A stretch of 64,000 bases of DNA, from NCBI GenBank assembly GCA_018806985.1, contig JADANN010000365.1, forward strand, positions 1,226,001 to 1,290,000, given 5' to 3'. This document shows positions 23,801 to 34,792 of the stretch, piece by piece (within the stretch, counting starts at the first letter, position 1; every line of letters begins with the position of its first letter). The notes beneath the pieces were generated by a model. It saw nothing but the letters and a program-made list of their open reading frames with translations, was not told where the DNA came from and did not search any database. This DNA is from Angiostrongylus vasorum (lineage: Eukaryota; Nematoda; Chromadorea; Rhabditida; Metastrongylidae). A program made the translations under genes and the position numbers.

Positions 23801-25194
23801 CTTCTCCGTCGTCGCATGTTCCCTTGAGCAGTTTTTCCCCGATCTCATAGACGGCCTTACATGGACAGTGTCTTCTCGTCTCGGCCAGTCCGATGACGTT
23901 TCCTATAGTTTTAGCCTTCAGCATCAGGTTCCATATGGATTTAGGCAGCCTAGAATGGCCCCGAGATTTTAGAAGGGTCTCCATTTGCTGCTTTGACGGA
24001 AACTCTGTCGTGGTATGGGGAATCACGCTCATATAATTCACCGTGTTTGCCTTATTGATACCTATGGTTGCCCAGTTTCCAACGGGCAACGGATATACTC
24101 GTGGATAACCTGCCGGTCTGTCCCAGAGTACGTATGAGGCCTATTTGTTCGAGGCGATTGCTAACCACCTCCCTCGTACTTTCCACTGACTTTGTTTTCC
24201 TCGAAGTTATTTGTAGAATACAATCTGCGTTAACGGAACGTACACATGCGTGTATGTTTGAGTTTGGCGCCGCGGAAACGGGGAGTCCATTCCGTGGATG
24301 CACTTGCGTTTCAAGGGAAAGCAAAGTCGCTTGGTCAGCGTTTAACCCCTTGTTTGCTACCTGGTGACTTCCTACGTAGCTGCGTTTCTCATCGTCTGGG
24401 GACCTCCACTGAAGGATATCCGTGACAAAAAGGCTCTATGACCAAAACAAATGGCTGGAAATAGAATCGTATGTGAATGTTGTTGTCATCAATGATTTAA
24501 GGCACTTCGGAACAATTATGCACCTTTAGAGCGATGGAGTAAATTCTTCGTTGTAAGTCTGTCAACTTTTTATTTAGTCAAATTCAAATTGCTTAGACAA
24601 ATTATAGACAAATTGTCTGAAATTTAACGCAAACCAGAATGGTTGTGGTTATGTTGATTATTGAAGACCATTTAGAAATATTTTGAAAGGATGTACCCGA
24701 AATTACATAGTTGTCCTCATTTAAATGCATAGTTTCACACATGCCATAAATTTCCGAATGGCCGGATTTTCTTATGAAAGGTAGTAGTGTTTCAGGGTTA
24801 TGTTCCTAATCTGTTGGGTATTATACCTTATGCGGGTATCGATTTGGCTATTTATGAAACATTGAAAAAGTTGTACGTTCGAAATCATAAGGACAGTGCT
24901 GAACCCGGTGTGTTGGCTTTGCTCGCATGCGGCACATGTAGCTCGACTTGTGGTCAACTCGCTAGTTATCCCCTGGCACTTGTCAGAACACGATTACAAG
25001 CAAGAGCAATTTCTGGAAATTCCATGCAACCCGACACTATGATTGGTCAGATCCGTTACATCATTAGTAACGAAGGATTCTTTGGTCTCTATCGAGGAAT
25101 TGCACCTAATTTTATGAAGGTGATTCCTGCCGTTAGTATAAGCTACGTTGTTTACGAACATGTGCGTAAGCACCTCGGAGCAACAATGTCGTGA
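14892..25194 (+). CDS. Calcium-binding mitochondrial carrier SCaMC (ATP-Mg/Pi carrier, SLC25A23/24/25 family)
   Basis: The family exchanges ATP-Mg for phosphate across the inner mitochondrial membrane under calcium control. Exons (+): 14892-14928, 15044-15139, 15207-15304, 15896-16211, 16431-16518, 18863-18974, 19135-19293, 19386-19538, 21209-21284, 21368-21513, 24796-25194. All phases agree and give 559 residues. EF-hand loops lie near residues 111-122 ([10 protein letters not shown]), 178-189 (DKNNDGLIDV) and 214-225 ([10 protein letters not shown]); the second hand is degenerate. Three carrier repeats follow, with signatures PFDRLK at about 293, PMEVLK at about 389 and PLALVR at about 486. 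The C-terminus is KHLGATMS. The first three exons are inferred from splice signals and phase. An in-frame stop upstream of 15896 shows that exon cannot be first. The proposed start, MGCAPGFNN, uses a weak donor (GTCAAC) and is the least certain part. MGC is a possible lipidation signal. The intron before the last exon holds a SINE and a LINE. Confidence 0.93.
15491..15810. repeat. Foldback element in SCaMC intron
   Basis: Arms at about 15541-15637 and 15702-15798 are reverse complements, bounded by GTGGAATTAAT-like ends. They contain the GAAGGCGAT...GACGTCAGC motif. The right arm ends about 100 bases before the acceptor of exon 15896-16211. Confidence 0.85.
16770..17110. mobile_element. Inverted-repeat element fragment
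   Basis: Shares TCACAATG..AACTTTTATTTAC and CATGGAAGGGTA..ACAACCATAAGGATGC with 51.28-51.34 kb. It also shares the GCTGGGTTCGATGC...GTTGGTGAGTGATTGCTG interior with the element at 9.96-10.45 kb. It lies in the carrier intron 16519-18862. Confidence 0.5.
18055..18225. mobile_element. Inverted-repeat element, right end
   Basis: Matches the right half of the 9.96-10.45 kb element: AGATCAATCCGGCTGACGGG, then GCAGACACGTGCGGTCCGGA, then TTTTGCAAATATCTCAGCAT. It may be the second half of the element begun at 16.77 kb, interrupted by unrelated DNA. Confidence 0.65.
20711..20992 (+). mobile_element. tRNA-derived SINE, family 1, near-complete (good reference copy)
   Basis: Head GGGAGCGTG, A box TGGCGCAATGGTCAGAGGCG, B box near 20760-20770, central block 20780-20836, then AGGATAGCAGC, CATCGGTAGGCCACCGC, TGCATGGCGCATCC and a tail ending GAGAGCTTTATC. 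In an intron of the carrier gene. Confidence 0.95.
21922..22195 (+). mobile_element. tRNA-derived SINE, family 1
   Basis: Full-length copy in the last carrier intron. The A box is mutated (TGACGCGGTGGTTGGAAGCG), so it is probably not transcribable. The central block carries CCCGGGTCGACAAATCGGTG variants. Confidence 0.9.
22500..24425 (-). mobile_element. RTE-type LINE lacking its 3' half, in SCaMC intron
   Basis: On the minus strand, from 24425 downwards: 5' sequence, a decayed endonuclease (pieces resembling [20 protein letters not shown] and, later, EIDYIIVN and SDHRLF), then the first part of the reverse transcriptase ([47 protein letters not shown]). It stops near 22500, before the catalytic palm. 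It is broken by frameshifts and opposes the host gene. Confidence 0.88.
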
Positions 25195-25865
25195 ATTGTT
25201 GTGGTTGTACATTAATAATGCTTTGTTTCGCAGTTTTACTGCGTTTGCATATGCGAATACTCTGGTGACTTAGCACCTCCTTTTTGGTTCTCATCTTCAT
25301 CCACCACCAGTTTGCCTGTTAAATCTTATGGCAAGCCTGCTTGCGTGTTTGCGATTTTTGAGATTTCCCTGTGTTTGGTGCTTGTGAACCACTACGTTGT
25401 CTATATTCGAGTCGGTGAAATTGTGTTTCATTAAATTATTGTTGTTAATCACACTCTATCCTTTTGCAATAATTTCTTCGCCGCTAGAATGTTATTTATC
25501 GCTAAATACAAGTGGTCAACTGTTGTTCCACTATAAGTCCTTCCAAATATATTGGTTATCGTACCGTCACGACTACTGTGGTTATACATCTACATATCCA
25601 CCTATACGTATATATATTCATTTATTTGCTTACTTATTTATACATCTATATTCTACAGACATATTGGATATGGACTTATGGTTTCTTTTTTGTTTCCAAC
25701 CATCTAGACAGAAAATCAGTGGGTTGGTTGCATCCTAAACGTATTAGAATGGCTGGCAACTCGTTTATTCCTTTTTGCGAGAAGAAGACTTTCAAAAATT
25801 CCGGTGGAGCAGTTAGAGTACATGGTTTCCTTCCATGTGTTTCATCCTCTTAAAATAGTAGTAAA
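25195..25865. other. Probable carrier 3' UTR, no further gene
   Basis: T-rich DNA following the carrier stop codon. No clear AATAAA signal close to the stop, and no coding exon recognised. Confidence 0.4.
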
Positions 25866-26142
25866 GGCGCGTGTTGCGCAGTGGTCAGAGGTGCCCTGCA
25901 CTACACATGGGATCGATCCACGGGCCCCAGACTCACCGAGCCTTCCATCCCTCCGGGGTGGGCAAATTGGCACCAGACTTGTCTGGGAGGGTAGCAGCAC
26001 TGGCTCGATACATTGATAGGCCACCGCGAGTCACTGTAGAGGACAGATGTGCATTCAATCACCTCAACGATGCTTAATGAAGTCGGATGCATGGCGCATC
26101 CTTCAGGGATTGGTCAACGCCAAGAGTTTTACCCTTTATCCT
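25866..26142 (+). mobile_element. tRNA-derived SINE, family 1, near-complete
   Basis: A box TTGCGCAGTGGTCAGAGGTG, B box GGATCGATCC, central block near 25938-25990, tail ending AGTTTTACCCTTTATCC. Confidence 0.92.
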
Positions 26143-27596
26143 TGTAGAATAATAATGTTCTATGTACAACATTTGTTGTCATTCTTGCATTGTCATCTGT
26201 CAGTCTTTTTTCAGTGGTTAAATATTTATAACGTTAACATTTGAACCATATTGTTCAGTAAGATGTCTACTATTTGGGTTATGTTGAGGAGTTCTAGATC
26301 TGCATTGCGATATCTTCGCCAGTTTTGTTTTGTTGGCGATATTCTCTTTTTTATTGAACAATGCCGTAAGAACGCACCTGTCGTACCGCTGGCCGTAAAA
26401 TGTCTCGGCTGAGTACTAGCAAAGGCTTTATTAGTCCCCGTTCGGTATCTGTGCCGTTTAATGGGTTCTTAGGGCAAGCAGGGTCATACTCTTCGTTCGA
26501 GAGTTTCAATCAAGAAGTTTGACTATTGTGGTCCGATAGCCGTCTTTGATTTCGGATCCAGTCCGTAGTGGTTCACCAGTTGTCGTTAACACAAATCGAG
26601 TGTCCTGCCAATCTGATTGTTGACATAAGATGGGATTTCGATAACTTCTCTCACATCCGTTGCACCGAACACGCTCTGCTCACCTAGCACTCAAATTTGC
26701 ACACGGTGGCCGCTGCAGTTCGTACTGATAGTTGCTGATGTTATGTAGGAGTGGGCTACTATGAGGGCTGGCGATGTGTTCCGTTTACAGCTAGTGCACT
26801 TTTTGATCGTATGGATTATAATACTTCAGTGCTAAAATAGCATCTCTGACTTTATTGAAGCGAACCATTTAGACGACATATCCATTCCGTCTGAGATGAA
26901 TCCGTGTTGTTGTGCCATTAGAGTGCTGTCGTGTCTTGTTCTCGGACTCATATAGTCTTTAGACGTTGCGAATGGTTCTTCTAAGTATTCTGGAATCGAC
27001 CACTAATGGTGCCTTGTCCAACTTAATACATAAAGTGAAGTGTGACTCGATTTTCATTCACGTAGAGGTGGGGACAGACCAGCCGATGTGAATTGAACGT
27101 GTGCGGTGAAGAGTTATGCTCTCAGTTAGTTGCACTGGTCATACAGAATTAAGCTTTAGGTCTGTATTAATTATTTGTGTATCACTCTTTGTAGATCTTT
27201 TCAAGAATAGACTTTCAGACTTCATACTTTTATTGTTAATGTGTAGCTTAGGCAACCATGTTCTGCATCGATGTTCGCAACGGCTTCTTCTACGTCTGAT
27301 GTCACTACGATTGATCGTGATAGTCATTGTGAACATAGATAGCAATTCAATCTCCTGACACGTTAGTGATGGAGAACTTGGTTAGCCCAGGAAATGGGAT
27401 CAACCATGTGCATCGCAGGGCGAGGTCTGGAACATTGAACTACACGAGAGCTCGTTGTCTTCGTGCACGTATTTGTTTGGTGGAAGCGACTATGAATTGA
27501 ATTATGTGTTTCCCAGAGAACTGTAGGTTTTTATGCTGGGCATGGAAGATAGAGTATGCGCACACAAGACAATACACAAAAAACACCTGCATTAAT
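26143..27596. other. No gene or repeat recognised
   Basis: About 1.4 kb. The part from 26340 to 27110 is less AT-rich than the flanks and full of short broken frames on the minus strand, as in an old, decayed coding element. I could not match it to any LINE domain or to the repeats elsewhere in the window. Confidence 0.4.
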
Positions 27597-27597
27597 A

Positions 27598-27873
27598 AAA
27601 AGGACAAGGCTCTCGGCGTTGACCAATCCGTTAGGGATGCGCCGTGCATTCGACTTCGTTAAGCATCGTTGGAGGTGACTGAATGCACATCTGGCCTTTA
27701 CAGTGACTTTCGGTGATCTACTGATGTATCGATCCAGTGCGGCTGTCGACCGAAGCAAGTCTGGTCCAAATTCGCCGAACCCGGAGGGATGGAAGGCTCC
27801 GTGAGTCTGGGACGCGGGGATCGGTCCCATGTGTCTTGCACGACGCCTCTGACCACTGCGCTACACACGCCCT
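27598..27873 (-). mobile_element. tRNA-derived SINE, family 1
   Basis: Full-length minus-strand copy: tail at 27605, central block near 27755-27800, tRNA-like head ending CGCTACACACGCCC at 27873. Confidence 0.92.
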
Positions 27874-28051
27874 GCACTAACAAATCTGCTTAAATACAGA
27901 AATGTAACGAATACAAGCTAGTCGATCTTTGAGTTCACCCGCAGCTTAGGAAAACGAACAGTGGCTTTTTGTACTCATTTAACGCTACATGGTTTTGCAA
28001 ATGATTGGCTGAGTTCTCTTAGTTAACACATTTTATATTCATATATATAAA

Positions 28052-28061
<10 letters not shown>

Positions 28062-28112
<51 letters not shown>
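28062..28112. repeat. (TA)n microsatellite
   Basis: About 25 uninterrupted TA units, with more TA-rich sequence from 28041. It ends 15 bases before the acceptor of the RRM gene exon. Confidence 0.97.
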
Positions 28113-28114
<2 letters not shown>

Positions 28115-28127
28115 ACGGCGACTGCAG

Positions 28128-29659
28128 TGTGTTCATCCTTATGAATGCTATCGTACTCCCTACTACACTCTCTGATGAAGAACGTGCACTGAAGGAAATC
28201 CAGGAAAAGTTGAAGCAAATGCGACGACTGTTTGGTGAACGAAGAAGCTTAGGAAATAGTGATGTTTTGAAGATTGAACAAAGTAAAGTTAAAAAGTCAT
28301 TGGAACAGGCGGCGGTCGCTACTGAAGAGCTCAAGCGGAAAGTTATTGCTGGTGCCATAACTGTGAATAAAGTAAGAGAGAAACACACATTCAAACGATC
28401 CAGGGTTGACAGAAGACGACGTACGGCTAGTATTGTCGAGGAAGGCGAGATTGTCGAGGTATATGTTTCACTGTACCTGGTCGATATATTGATCTCTTAA
28501 CTTTGGAGTGTTTGTCAAAAATGAAATAACACTATAACTACGAGCTTCAAGATATTTATTATGAGTCATCTAATTAAGAATTCGATGTTTTGTCCATAAA
28601 ATTACTGGTGTCAATAGACGTTTTTAGCATATGTTATTCCCATAGGAAGTATATGTTTGTTATTAGTTCAAGGAGATTCGAGTGTTCTACAGAAACTATT
28701 GTTACTTACTGAGATAATAGTTAGTTTATTGAAACAATTCATTTGAATATTTTCGAGATGAAAGCGCTTGAACACCTGTTTTCTACGAATGTGCTAAGTA
28801 AGTCTTTGCAGCAATTAGACACTTTTTTCTTTGCTTTAGCTTCAATTTTGTGCGAAGTCGAACAGTAAAGTCCATTATCTCTATGTACTATGTGTTGTGT
28901 AAGTAAAACGCTTTGTTCTTTGATGACTCAATATTCCATTGAGGGGCTTGTGTGGCGCAGTGGTAGGAGGCGCCGTGCAATACACATGGGGTCGATCCCA
29001 GCGCTGTAGGCCCACCAATCCCTCCATCCCTCCGGGCTAGGCAGATTGGTACATGACCTGTCTGGGAGTATGGCAGCACTGGTTGGATACATCGGTAGGC
29101 CACCGCGAGTAATTGGAAAAGCCAGATATGCATTCAGTCACTTCCAACGATGCTTAATGAAGTCGAATGCATGGAGCATCTCTCAGCGGTAGATCAACGC
29201 CGAGAGCTTTTTTTATCCAGTATTTCGTTTCATCTTTTTATTCCTTGCTCCAACCCTTTGCAATAGTGTGGTCCACAATCAAAACAGAAAATTTTCTCTC
29301 ACTATGTTACCAGCATATTCATACTTTCGTTTATTTGTTTGCAGTCGATTTCTTCTGCAGAGACGCCCATAACAACTTCATGTTCCATCGATCCAGTAGG
29401 TTCCGAAGAATGTCACTGGTCAGCTGTCCTAATCCGAGGTTATCACTTTCAGAAGGATGAGATTATTCAAGAATTTGGGAAATTCGGTGATATTTTAAGC
29501 ACAAAGATCGATGATGGACAAAAAATATGCATCGTGCAATTCAGAAAAGAAGAAGAAGCTCTTGCAGCCGTTAAGGAGATAAATGGAAAAATGATAAATG
29601 GGATAACAATTGAAGCTTCTGTTGTAGAACAACATAACTCCCACTACAGTGTTTATTGA
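28128..29659 (+). CDS. Coiled-coil and RRM protein, 3' part (5' exons not found)
   Basis: Two exons: 28128-28458, from an acceptor (CTGCAG) to a donor (GAG|GTATAT), and 29345-29659, ending TGA. The first exon has a lysine- and glutamate-rich coiled coil (EERALKEIQEKLKQMRRLF, then KVKKSLEQAAVATEELKRK) followed by a basic stretch (KRSRVDRRRR). The second holds one RNA-recognition motif, with RNP2-like AVLIRGY, GKFGDILSTKI between, RNP1-like ICIVQF, and AAVKEINGKMINGITIEAS, then a short tail. The visible part is about 214 residues. A coiled coil followed by a C-terminal RRM recalls RBM26/27-type RNA-binding proteins, but identity is too weak to name it. The next gene upstream on this strand is the carrier, about 2.9 kb away, and the missing 5' exons should lie in between. 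A SINE occupies the intron. Confidence 0.72.
28942..29218 (+). mobile_element. tRNA-derived SINE, family 1, in RRM gene intron
   Basis: Sense-oriented copy with an intact A box (TGGCGCAGTGGTAGGAGGCG) and B box (GGGTCGATCCC), both fitting pol III consensus. Among the best candidates for a transcribable copy. Confidence 0.93.
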
Positions 29660-30533
29660 CAACCAGGTGTTCAGAGAATCTGGTGGAATTGAAATGGCAT
29701 CGGATCTCTCATGTTAAGTCCTTAGATCTTAGCTTTTGAGGAGTGTGAGCAGTCACGTTTATGTACGTCATCCTAGTGGCACTTCACGAGCAACTTACGA
29801 ACAACGTTTTCGTCAATGAAGTTTCAGCTATTCTTAAACGTTGCTTAGGTTGATTTTGTATGTTTTGTTTTTCACTGCGAATTTTTCAAAATAGCTGTTG
29901 TAATGTTATCCCTTTATCGCCAACTTTTTAACGCAGTCAGGGCAACACGTATTTATTTTTCCCAGTTTGTTTTCTTCATCTTCCTTTTGCAGCACACATA
30001 TTTTTAGTGATAGTTTTGTGTTGAATCGATGGTTTGTCTGCCTCAGATTTTACAGTTGCGTGGCCCGGAAAAAGTTGCTTTCCACACATCAAACTTTACA
30101 GCGGTCTGTTTTTCGGGGGACGTTGTTCGTCTCCATGACTTTTCCTGCTTGCAGGTATAGTGCTACAGACTGTTGCTTCTGACAAAGGTATTAGCATATA
30201 CACGACTGCGTGACGCTATTGCGTTCACGCCTTTCCTATGGTTCACAGAGGTTTTTTGCCGTGTCATACATCATATAGTGTTGGGACGGCTCGTTCATAT
30301 AGGAATATCAAGTTGTTGCGTAGATTTGGTCGGGATTAGCTGCTTGCCTTTGTCTGTGCCACGCGGGACTTCTTGCGTTTAGTAGTCACAATTCCCAACA
30401 CCTCAAACTTGGGTAATTAAACCGTTCATCATGGTACAACAATTGTGGCATAACAATACAACTGCACAATTAATACAACAATGATACAAGTAATAAATAG
30501 GCGCAGTGAAGAGATTGTCATATGACTTCTACT
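29660..30533. other. No gene recognised
   Basis: Includes the 3' flank of the RRM gene. Frames here are open but show no domain or consensus splice pairs. Confidence 0.4.
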
Positions 30534-30644
30534 ACATGAGATGGATGTGAGGAAAGGACATGGTGACTTGGGCAGCATTGCTATGACATGAGATGGATGT
30601 GAGGAGAGGACATGGTGACTTGGGCAGCATTGCTATGACATGAG
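30534..30644. repeat. 52-bp tandem repeat, about 2.1 copies
   Basis: Units start at 30534, 30586 and 30638 (partial), each beginning ACATGAGATGGATGTGAGGA. The two full units differ by one base (GGAAAGG versus GGAGAGG), so the duplication is recent. Confidence 0.95.
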
Positions 30645-30689
30645 CTAGCTAGCCGTGGAGCCGTTTATATACCTTTTGCGCCGGGCTGG

Positions 30690-33535
30690 TTCATGCTACA
30701 GTAGGCGGGGTTGGGCTACAGTATGCGCAGAGATGGAGGCTGGAAACATTTTTCAAGATTTGAAAAGGTTTACATAAGGTTATCAGATCGTCTTTGAGAA
30801 AGGTCATGGGAGAACGTATTTGAAAAGTTTTAAATAGAGAACATTCCAATGTTCGTGAAGAATATTCTCTATATATGGATTCAAACAAACATAGATCCAA
30901 TATGAGGACTTCCTTGCTTGGATGCTTACTTGGGCGGTCCGTCTTCACGAGCTGTGCTGACCCCAGCACATATGGCATTCGTTCCTTCCTCTCGCAATCG
31001 TAGTCCATGGTGATGGTCTTGTTCGAGTGTGGTCGCGCGTGCGAGTCTCATACCGTGATCTGTAAAACAACTGCAGTTGCGGGGTACAGCAGATCAACTT
31101 TGTTTACGAACACGTCTGCCCAACGTGTAGGAGGTCGTCCTAGGGGACGTTTGCATTCTCTTTGAGTCCACTCTACTGCTCTTTTCGTCCATCTGTCGTC
31201 CGTTCTTCTCATTATGAGACCGTCCCATCTATGTTTCGCTATCGATTTTTATTCTAGTGGATCTCAAAGATGTGACAGATTTCGAAGGTCAGAGCTTCGC
31301 ATTCCGGCTAGATATTGAGAGTGCCAGTTATATTTCAGAAGACATCGCTCAAGCACTCTGTGAGTAGTGCGAAGCAATCTTGACGTGGTTGATGTATCAA
31401 CAACGTCTCTGCAGCATAACAGAGCGCTGGGGGAACCGTAGAATCGAAGAGAAGAGCGCGGATTTTCGGGTCCTTCAGTTGGTCGGTGGCTTCCTTGAGA
31501 GGGCCGAATGCGGCCCAAGCTGCTCTCCTTCTATCTATTTCCTCCTTCATGTTGTTTTCCATGTTCATTGATCGCCCGAGGTATACGTACGAGGTGGTCT
31601 CTGCAATGAGAGTCATCCAATTCAATTTTTCCGCCTTCGCACCATGGGTTTTTCATGAACTGGGTCTTCTTTCGATCTATGCGCAGTCCGATCTTTTTCT
31701 CCTCTTCGTTGAGTTCGTTGATCATCGTCTCTGCTTCGCTAGTACTTCTTGAGAAGATGACGATGTCGTGGGCAAGACGAAGGTTTGATAGCAATATTTC
31801 ATCAATACGTATGCCTTTCTCATTCCAGTCTAGTGACTTCATTATCCACTGCATTGCTGCACTGGACAACTTTGGCGATATTGTGTCGCCCTGTCGAAAC
31901 CCTTTTCCTATGGGTATGGTAAGAGGTCGATGGAAAAGCTGTGTTTTCGTAGTGCAATTCCGATAACAGTCGGACAGAGTTGTTATATAGGACGGGTCCA
32001 CTCCTTGGTCTACGAGCGCTGATAGGGTGGCATTCGTTTCGACACTGTCAAACGCTTTTTCATTGTCGACAAAGGTTAGGACTAGAGGCAAGTGGTATTC
32101 CCGACAAACTTCAATGACGAGACGGTTTGGATGTAGTCCATGCAGCAAAATCCTTTTCGGAATCCTCTTTGCTCGACTGGTTGCTCCACATCCAGTGTCC
32201 TTGATATGCGCGAGAGGATAATCTTCGTGAAGAGCTTGTAGAGTACACTCAACAAGCACATGGGACTATAGTTACGAAGATCGCTTCGGTCTCCTTTCTT
32301 GGGCAGAATGACCGTGCGCGACGTCCTCCACTGGCCTGAGATTTTTTTCTTTTGAAGGTAGGCTGTCATATGCTTTGCGAGAAGTACATGTAAATTGTGG
32401 CTTCCAGCTCTAAGGAAGACGGCGGTATTATTATCGGGTCCTGGAGCTGTGCTTCTTTTCATGCTTTCTATCGCAGCTCGAACTTTCGACGGAAGAGTGC
32501 CAGGTGGTTTTTCTCCAGCGGGGATATTAAGGTCCGGGACGGGGATTGTGGAATGGAAAATGTTGGTATAGAACGTTTCCGCTATTAATTCCATATCATG
32601 ACGGGAAGTTTTGACGATCCCATCTTCGTTCAACAGGGCAGACAGTGGAACATTATAATCACACAAGCCCCGACGGCATTTCTTCAGACGGCTTTTTTTC
32701 TCTGCTGCTTCCAGTAGTTTCTTCCGCTTGTAGCGTTGTAGATCTTCCTGCAAAGCTCTTCTGCAGCTGGCATTTATTACTAGTAATGTTAAACATGTTG
32801 CTTTAAGATCAAGCTCCAGTTTCCTTCTCTTTTCGAGCAACTCCTTAGTCGTGATGGAGATGCGATCTGATCTTCTTGCTTGAGGAACTGAGGCTAATTT
32901 GGCACAGCTTTTCAGTCCTTCGACGAGCAGCTCATAGTCTTCGGTGGGGTCTTCTTTAATCTGCCAGTCACGTTTGGATAAGATTTCGTCCAGAATGTTC
33001 TCGTCGTATACATGGTTGATGAAGAGAGAAGAGAGTTCTTTTCCAGCTTGCGGCTGAATCGAATCTTCGCCCGAAGAAGGCGGTGATCGGAACCAGTACA
33101 GAATGACGGAAGTACCGATGTGTCAAGTAGGCACCATCTTCTGTTTGTCAGAATGTGGTCGATCTCGGCGTGAGTCATGCTGTTAGGAGACTTCCATGTC
33201 CAGCGGCGGCTTTCTTCTGGAAAGACGAGTTTCCATGGAAGAGACGTGCTGCGGACAGGAGTCTTGCGAAACTTTTCCCATTCTCATTTCTTCCGGTTCC
33301 AATGACGTCCTGCGTAAACCGAGATTTTCTGGCCTCTCACTGGTCGTCTCACCGCCTAACGTCATATACGGGTGCACCTAGTGTGAGGGTACTGAGGCTG
33401 GCCTATTGCTGGTTGTGCGACTTGGTCCTCCCTTGAGTCCTGACTTAACCTTGCAAAGGCGTATCCAGGTCTTTACCACGATGTGGATCTGAGGGAGGTG
33501 TGTTTTCGGCGACGAATCCTTCGCTCGGTCTTCCT
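30690..33535 (-). mobile_element. RTE-type LINE, longest copy, inactive
   Basis: From 33535 downwards: 5' leader (about 33400-33535); the C-terminal part of the endonuclease (RRWTWKSPN, EIDHILTNRRWCLL, GSDHRLLRAKI, 33050-33240), with the N-terminal endonuclease lost; a linker (32300-32900); reverse transcriptase 31531-32259 with FVDNEKAFDSVE, GFRQGDTISPKLSSA and LRLAHDIVIF at the FADD site; then the C-terminal region (RRRAAWAAFGPLKEATDQLK, CYAAETLL, RWDG-like, RPPTRWADVF) to about 31080 and a 3' tail to about 30690. At least three frameshifts break the frame. Confidence 0.92.
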
Positions 33536-34059
33536 ACTAATTGATTCGGAGAGATGTTAAAACCGAAATCAGAAACGAAAGTAGGAATGAAAAAGTAATC
33601 GACCGCTCAAGGGCGATGTAGAAGTCGAATCCTCGAATACAAAACACCTAGATGGAAGCTGAAGTTCTTTCACAACGAAGTTACCGTATTCTTACGCATT
33701 TTTGATCTGTAATGAGGACTGGATCATGGAAAGCGGCTTTGTTCCCCAGTAAGTCTCCCAATTAGGATAATATAAGATATATAGATATAAGATCCACTAG
33801 GTTCCCTAGCAGTGGGAAATTTATTGTATATTGTCGAAAAAATCAGCATTTGGCATGATCATTTCGCGGACGGGTTCACGTTTTTTTTTTTTTTTTTTGG
33901 CAAATGAACGCTGGTCGTGTATGTGTTAATACATCTGTGCTATACTTGGACGCTTATGTTCGACATTTATCGATACATTACCAATATAAGGTGCTAAAGG
34001 ATTGGAGGTATGTTTATGTATAAGGCTATGGTCTTGTGTAACACTGGCCCTTCTATCTT
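33536..34059. other. No gene; T18 run
   Basis: Nothing coding. A run of 18 T lies at 33881-33898. Confidence 0.5.
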
Positions 34060-34340
34060 CATGGTCATTGGTCCCCGCAATATACAAGCGCTCGTTGCTC
34101 GTTCAAATGCCTAAGCTAATCACACCACCATTCTCTCTCGGATAGGCTAATTGGCTCCAGAGTTCTCTGGAATCCTACGCGCTCTGATTTCATACATTGA
34201 GAGGCTTCCCTAAATCATATATACTAGATATGCCCTAATAGACATCATTCATCACCTCAACAGTACCTGGTGGAGTCGGATGTGTTATAAAGCATACCTC
34301 AGAAATTGATAGCTAAACGCTTTCTTCTTTATCCTTTTAT
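34060..34340 (+). mobile_element. tRNA-derived SINE, family 1, very old copy
   Basis: Only the 3' half is confidently aligned: CATCATTCATCACCTCAAC, TGGAGTCGGATG, ACCTCAGAAATTGATAG and a tail CTTTCTTCTTTATCC. The head is barely recognisable. Confidence 0.5.
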
Positions 34341-34589
34341 GTGTGGTGCATTTGCTTGTGCAGCATTGTTCATCATTATATAATCTATCTACATTTATCA
34401 TTCATGCTTTGTATTAGTTTGTTTTTGTATGGAGGTTTGTTTGTATAAGTTTGAGCATCATACTACTGCAATAATAAATGTCCTGTGTGACATGTTACAG
34501 GATGACTAAATATTCTTCATTGAAGAAGCCGATACATAAGCAATATTGGCGAAATCGAGGTGAATCAACAGCTTTGCAACGTTGTCTGG

Positions 34590-34700
34590 TGTCATTACTT
34601 TGCAACCATAGGCTAAACTATCACCTATCGTTCCGTTGCTCGTCCAGTGACTCGAGCGGGCGCCAGTAAACTTTCCATTCCTCCCTGTCATGTGTAGGAA
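34590..34700 (-). mobile_element. RTE-type LINE 3' fragment
   Basis: The minus strand gives GAGGAATGGAAAGTTTACTGG followed by the CCCGCTCGAGTCACTGGACGA segment, the same C-terminal tail as at 1-190 and 40.5 kb. A typical 5'-truncated insertion. Confidence 0.7.
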
Positions 34701-34792
34701 TAGTCTGCTTTTTGCTGGGTTTTGCTCGCTCTAGGAACTCGTTGAGCACCATATCTTTCTTCTAGGGTTTTCACCGCAATAATTCATCATAA

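Noticed and set aside
24052..24367. Overlapping open frames on both strands at 24.05-24.37 kb as a host gene
   Set aside because: The minus frame matches LINE 5' coding sequence and the plus frame is its shadow.
28062..28112. TA tract as a centromere or replication-origin signal
   Set aside because: A plain dinucleotide microsatellite within an intron; nothing else supports a special role.
31655..33436. Plus-strand open frames across 31.4-33.4 kb
   Set aside because: Antisense shadows of the minus-strand LINE reverse transcriptase and endonuclease.
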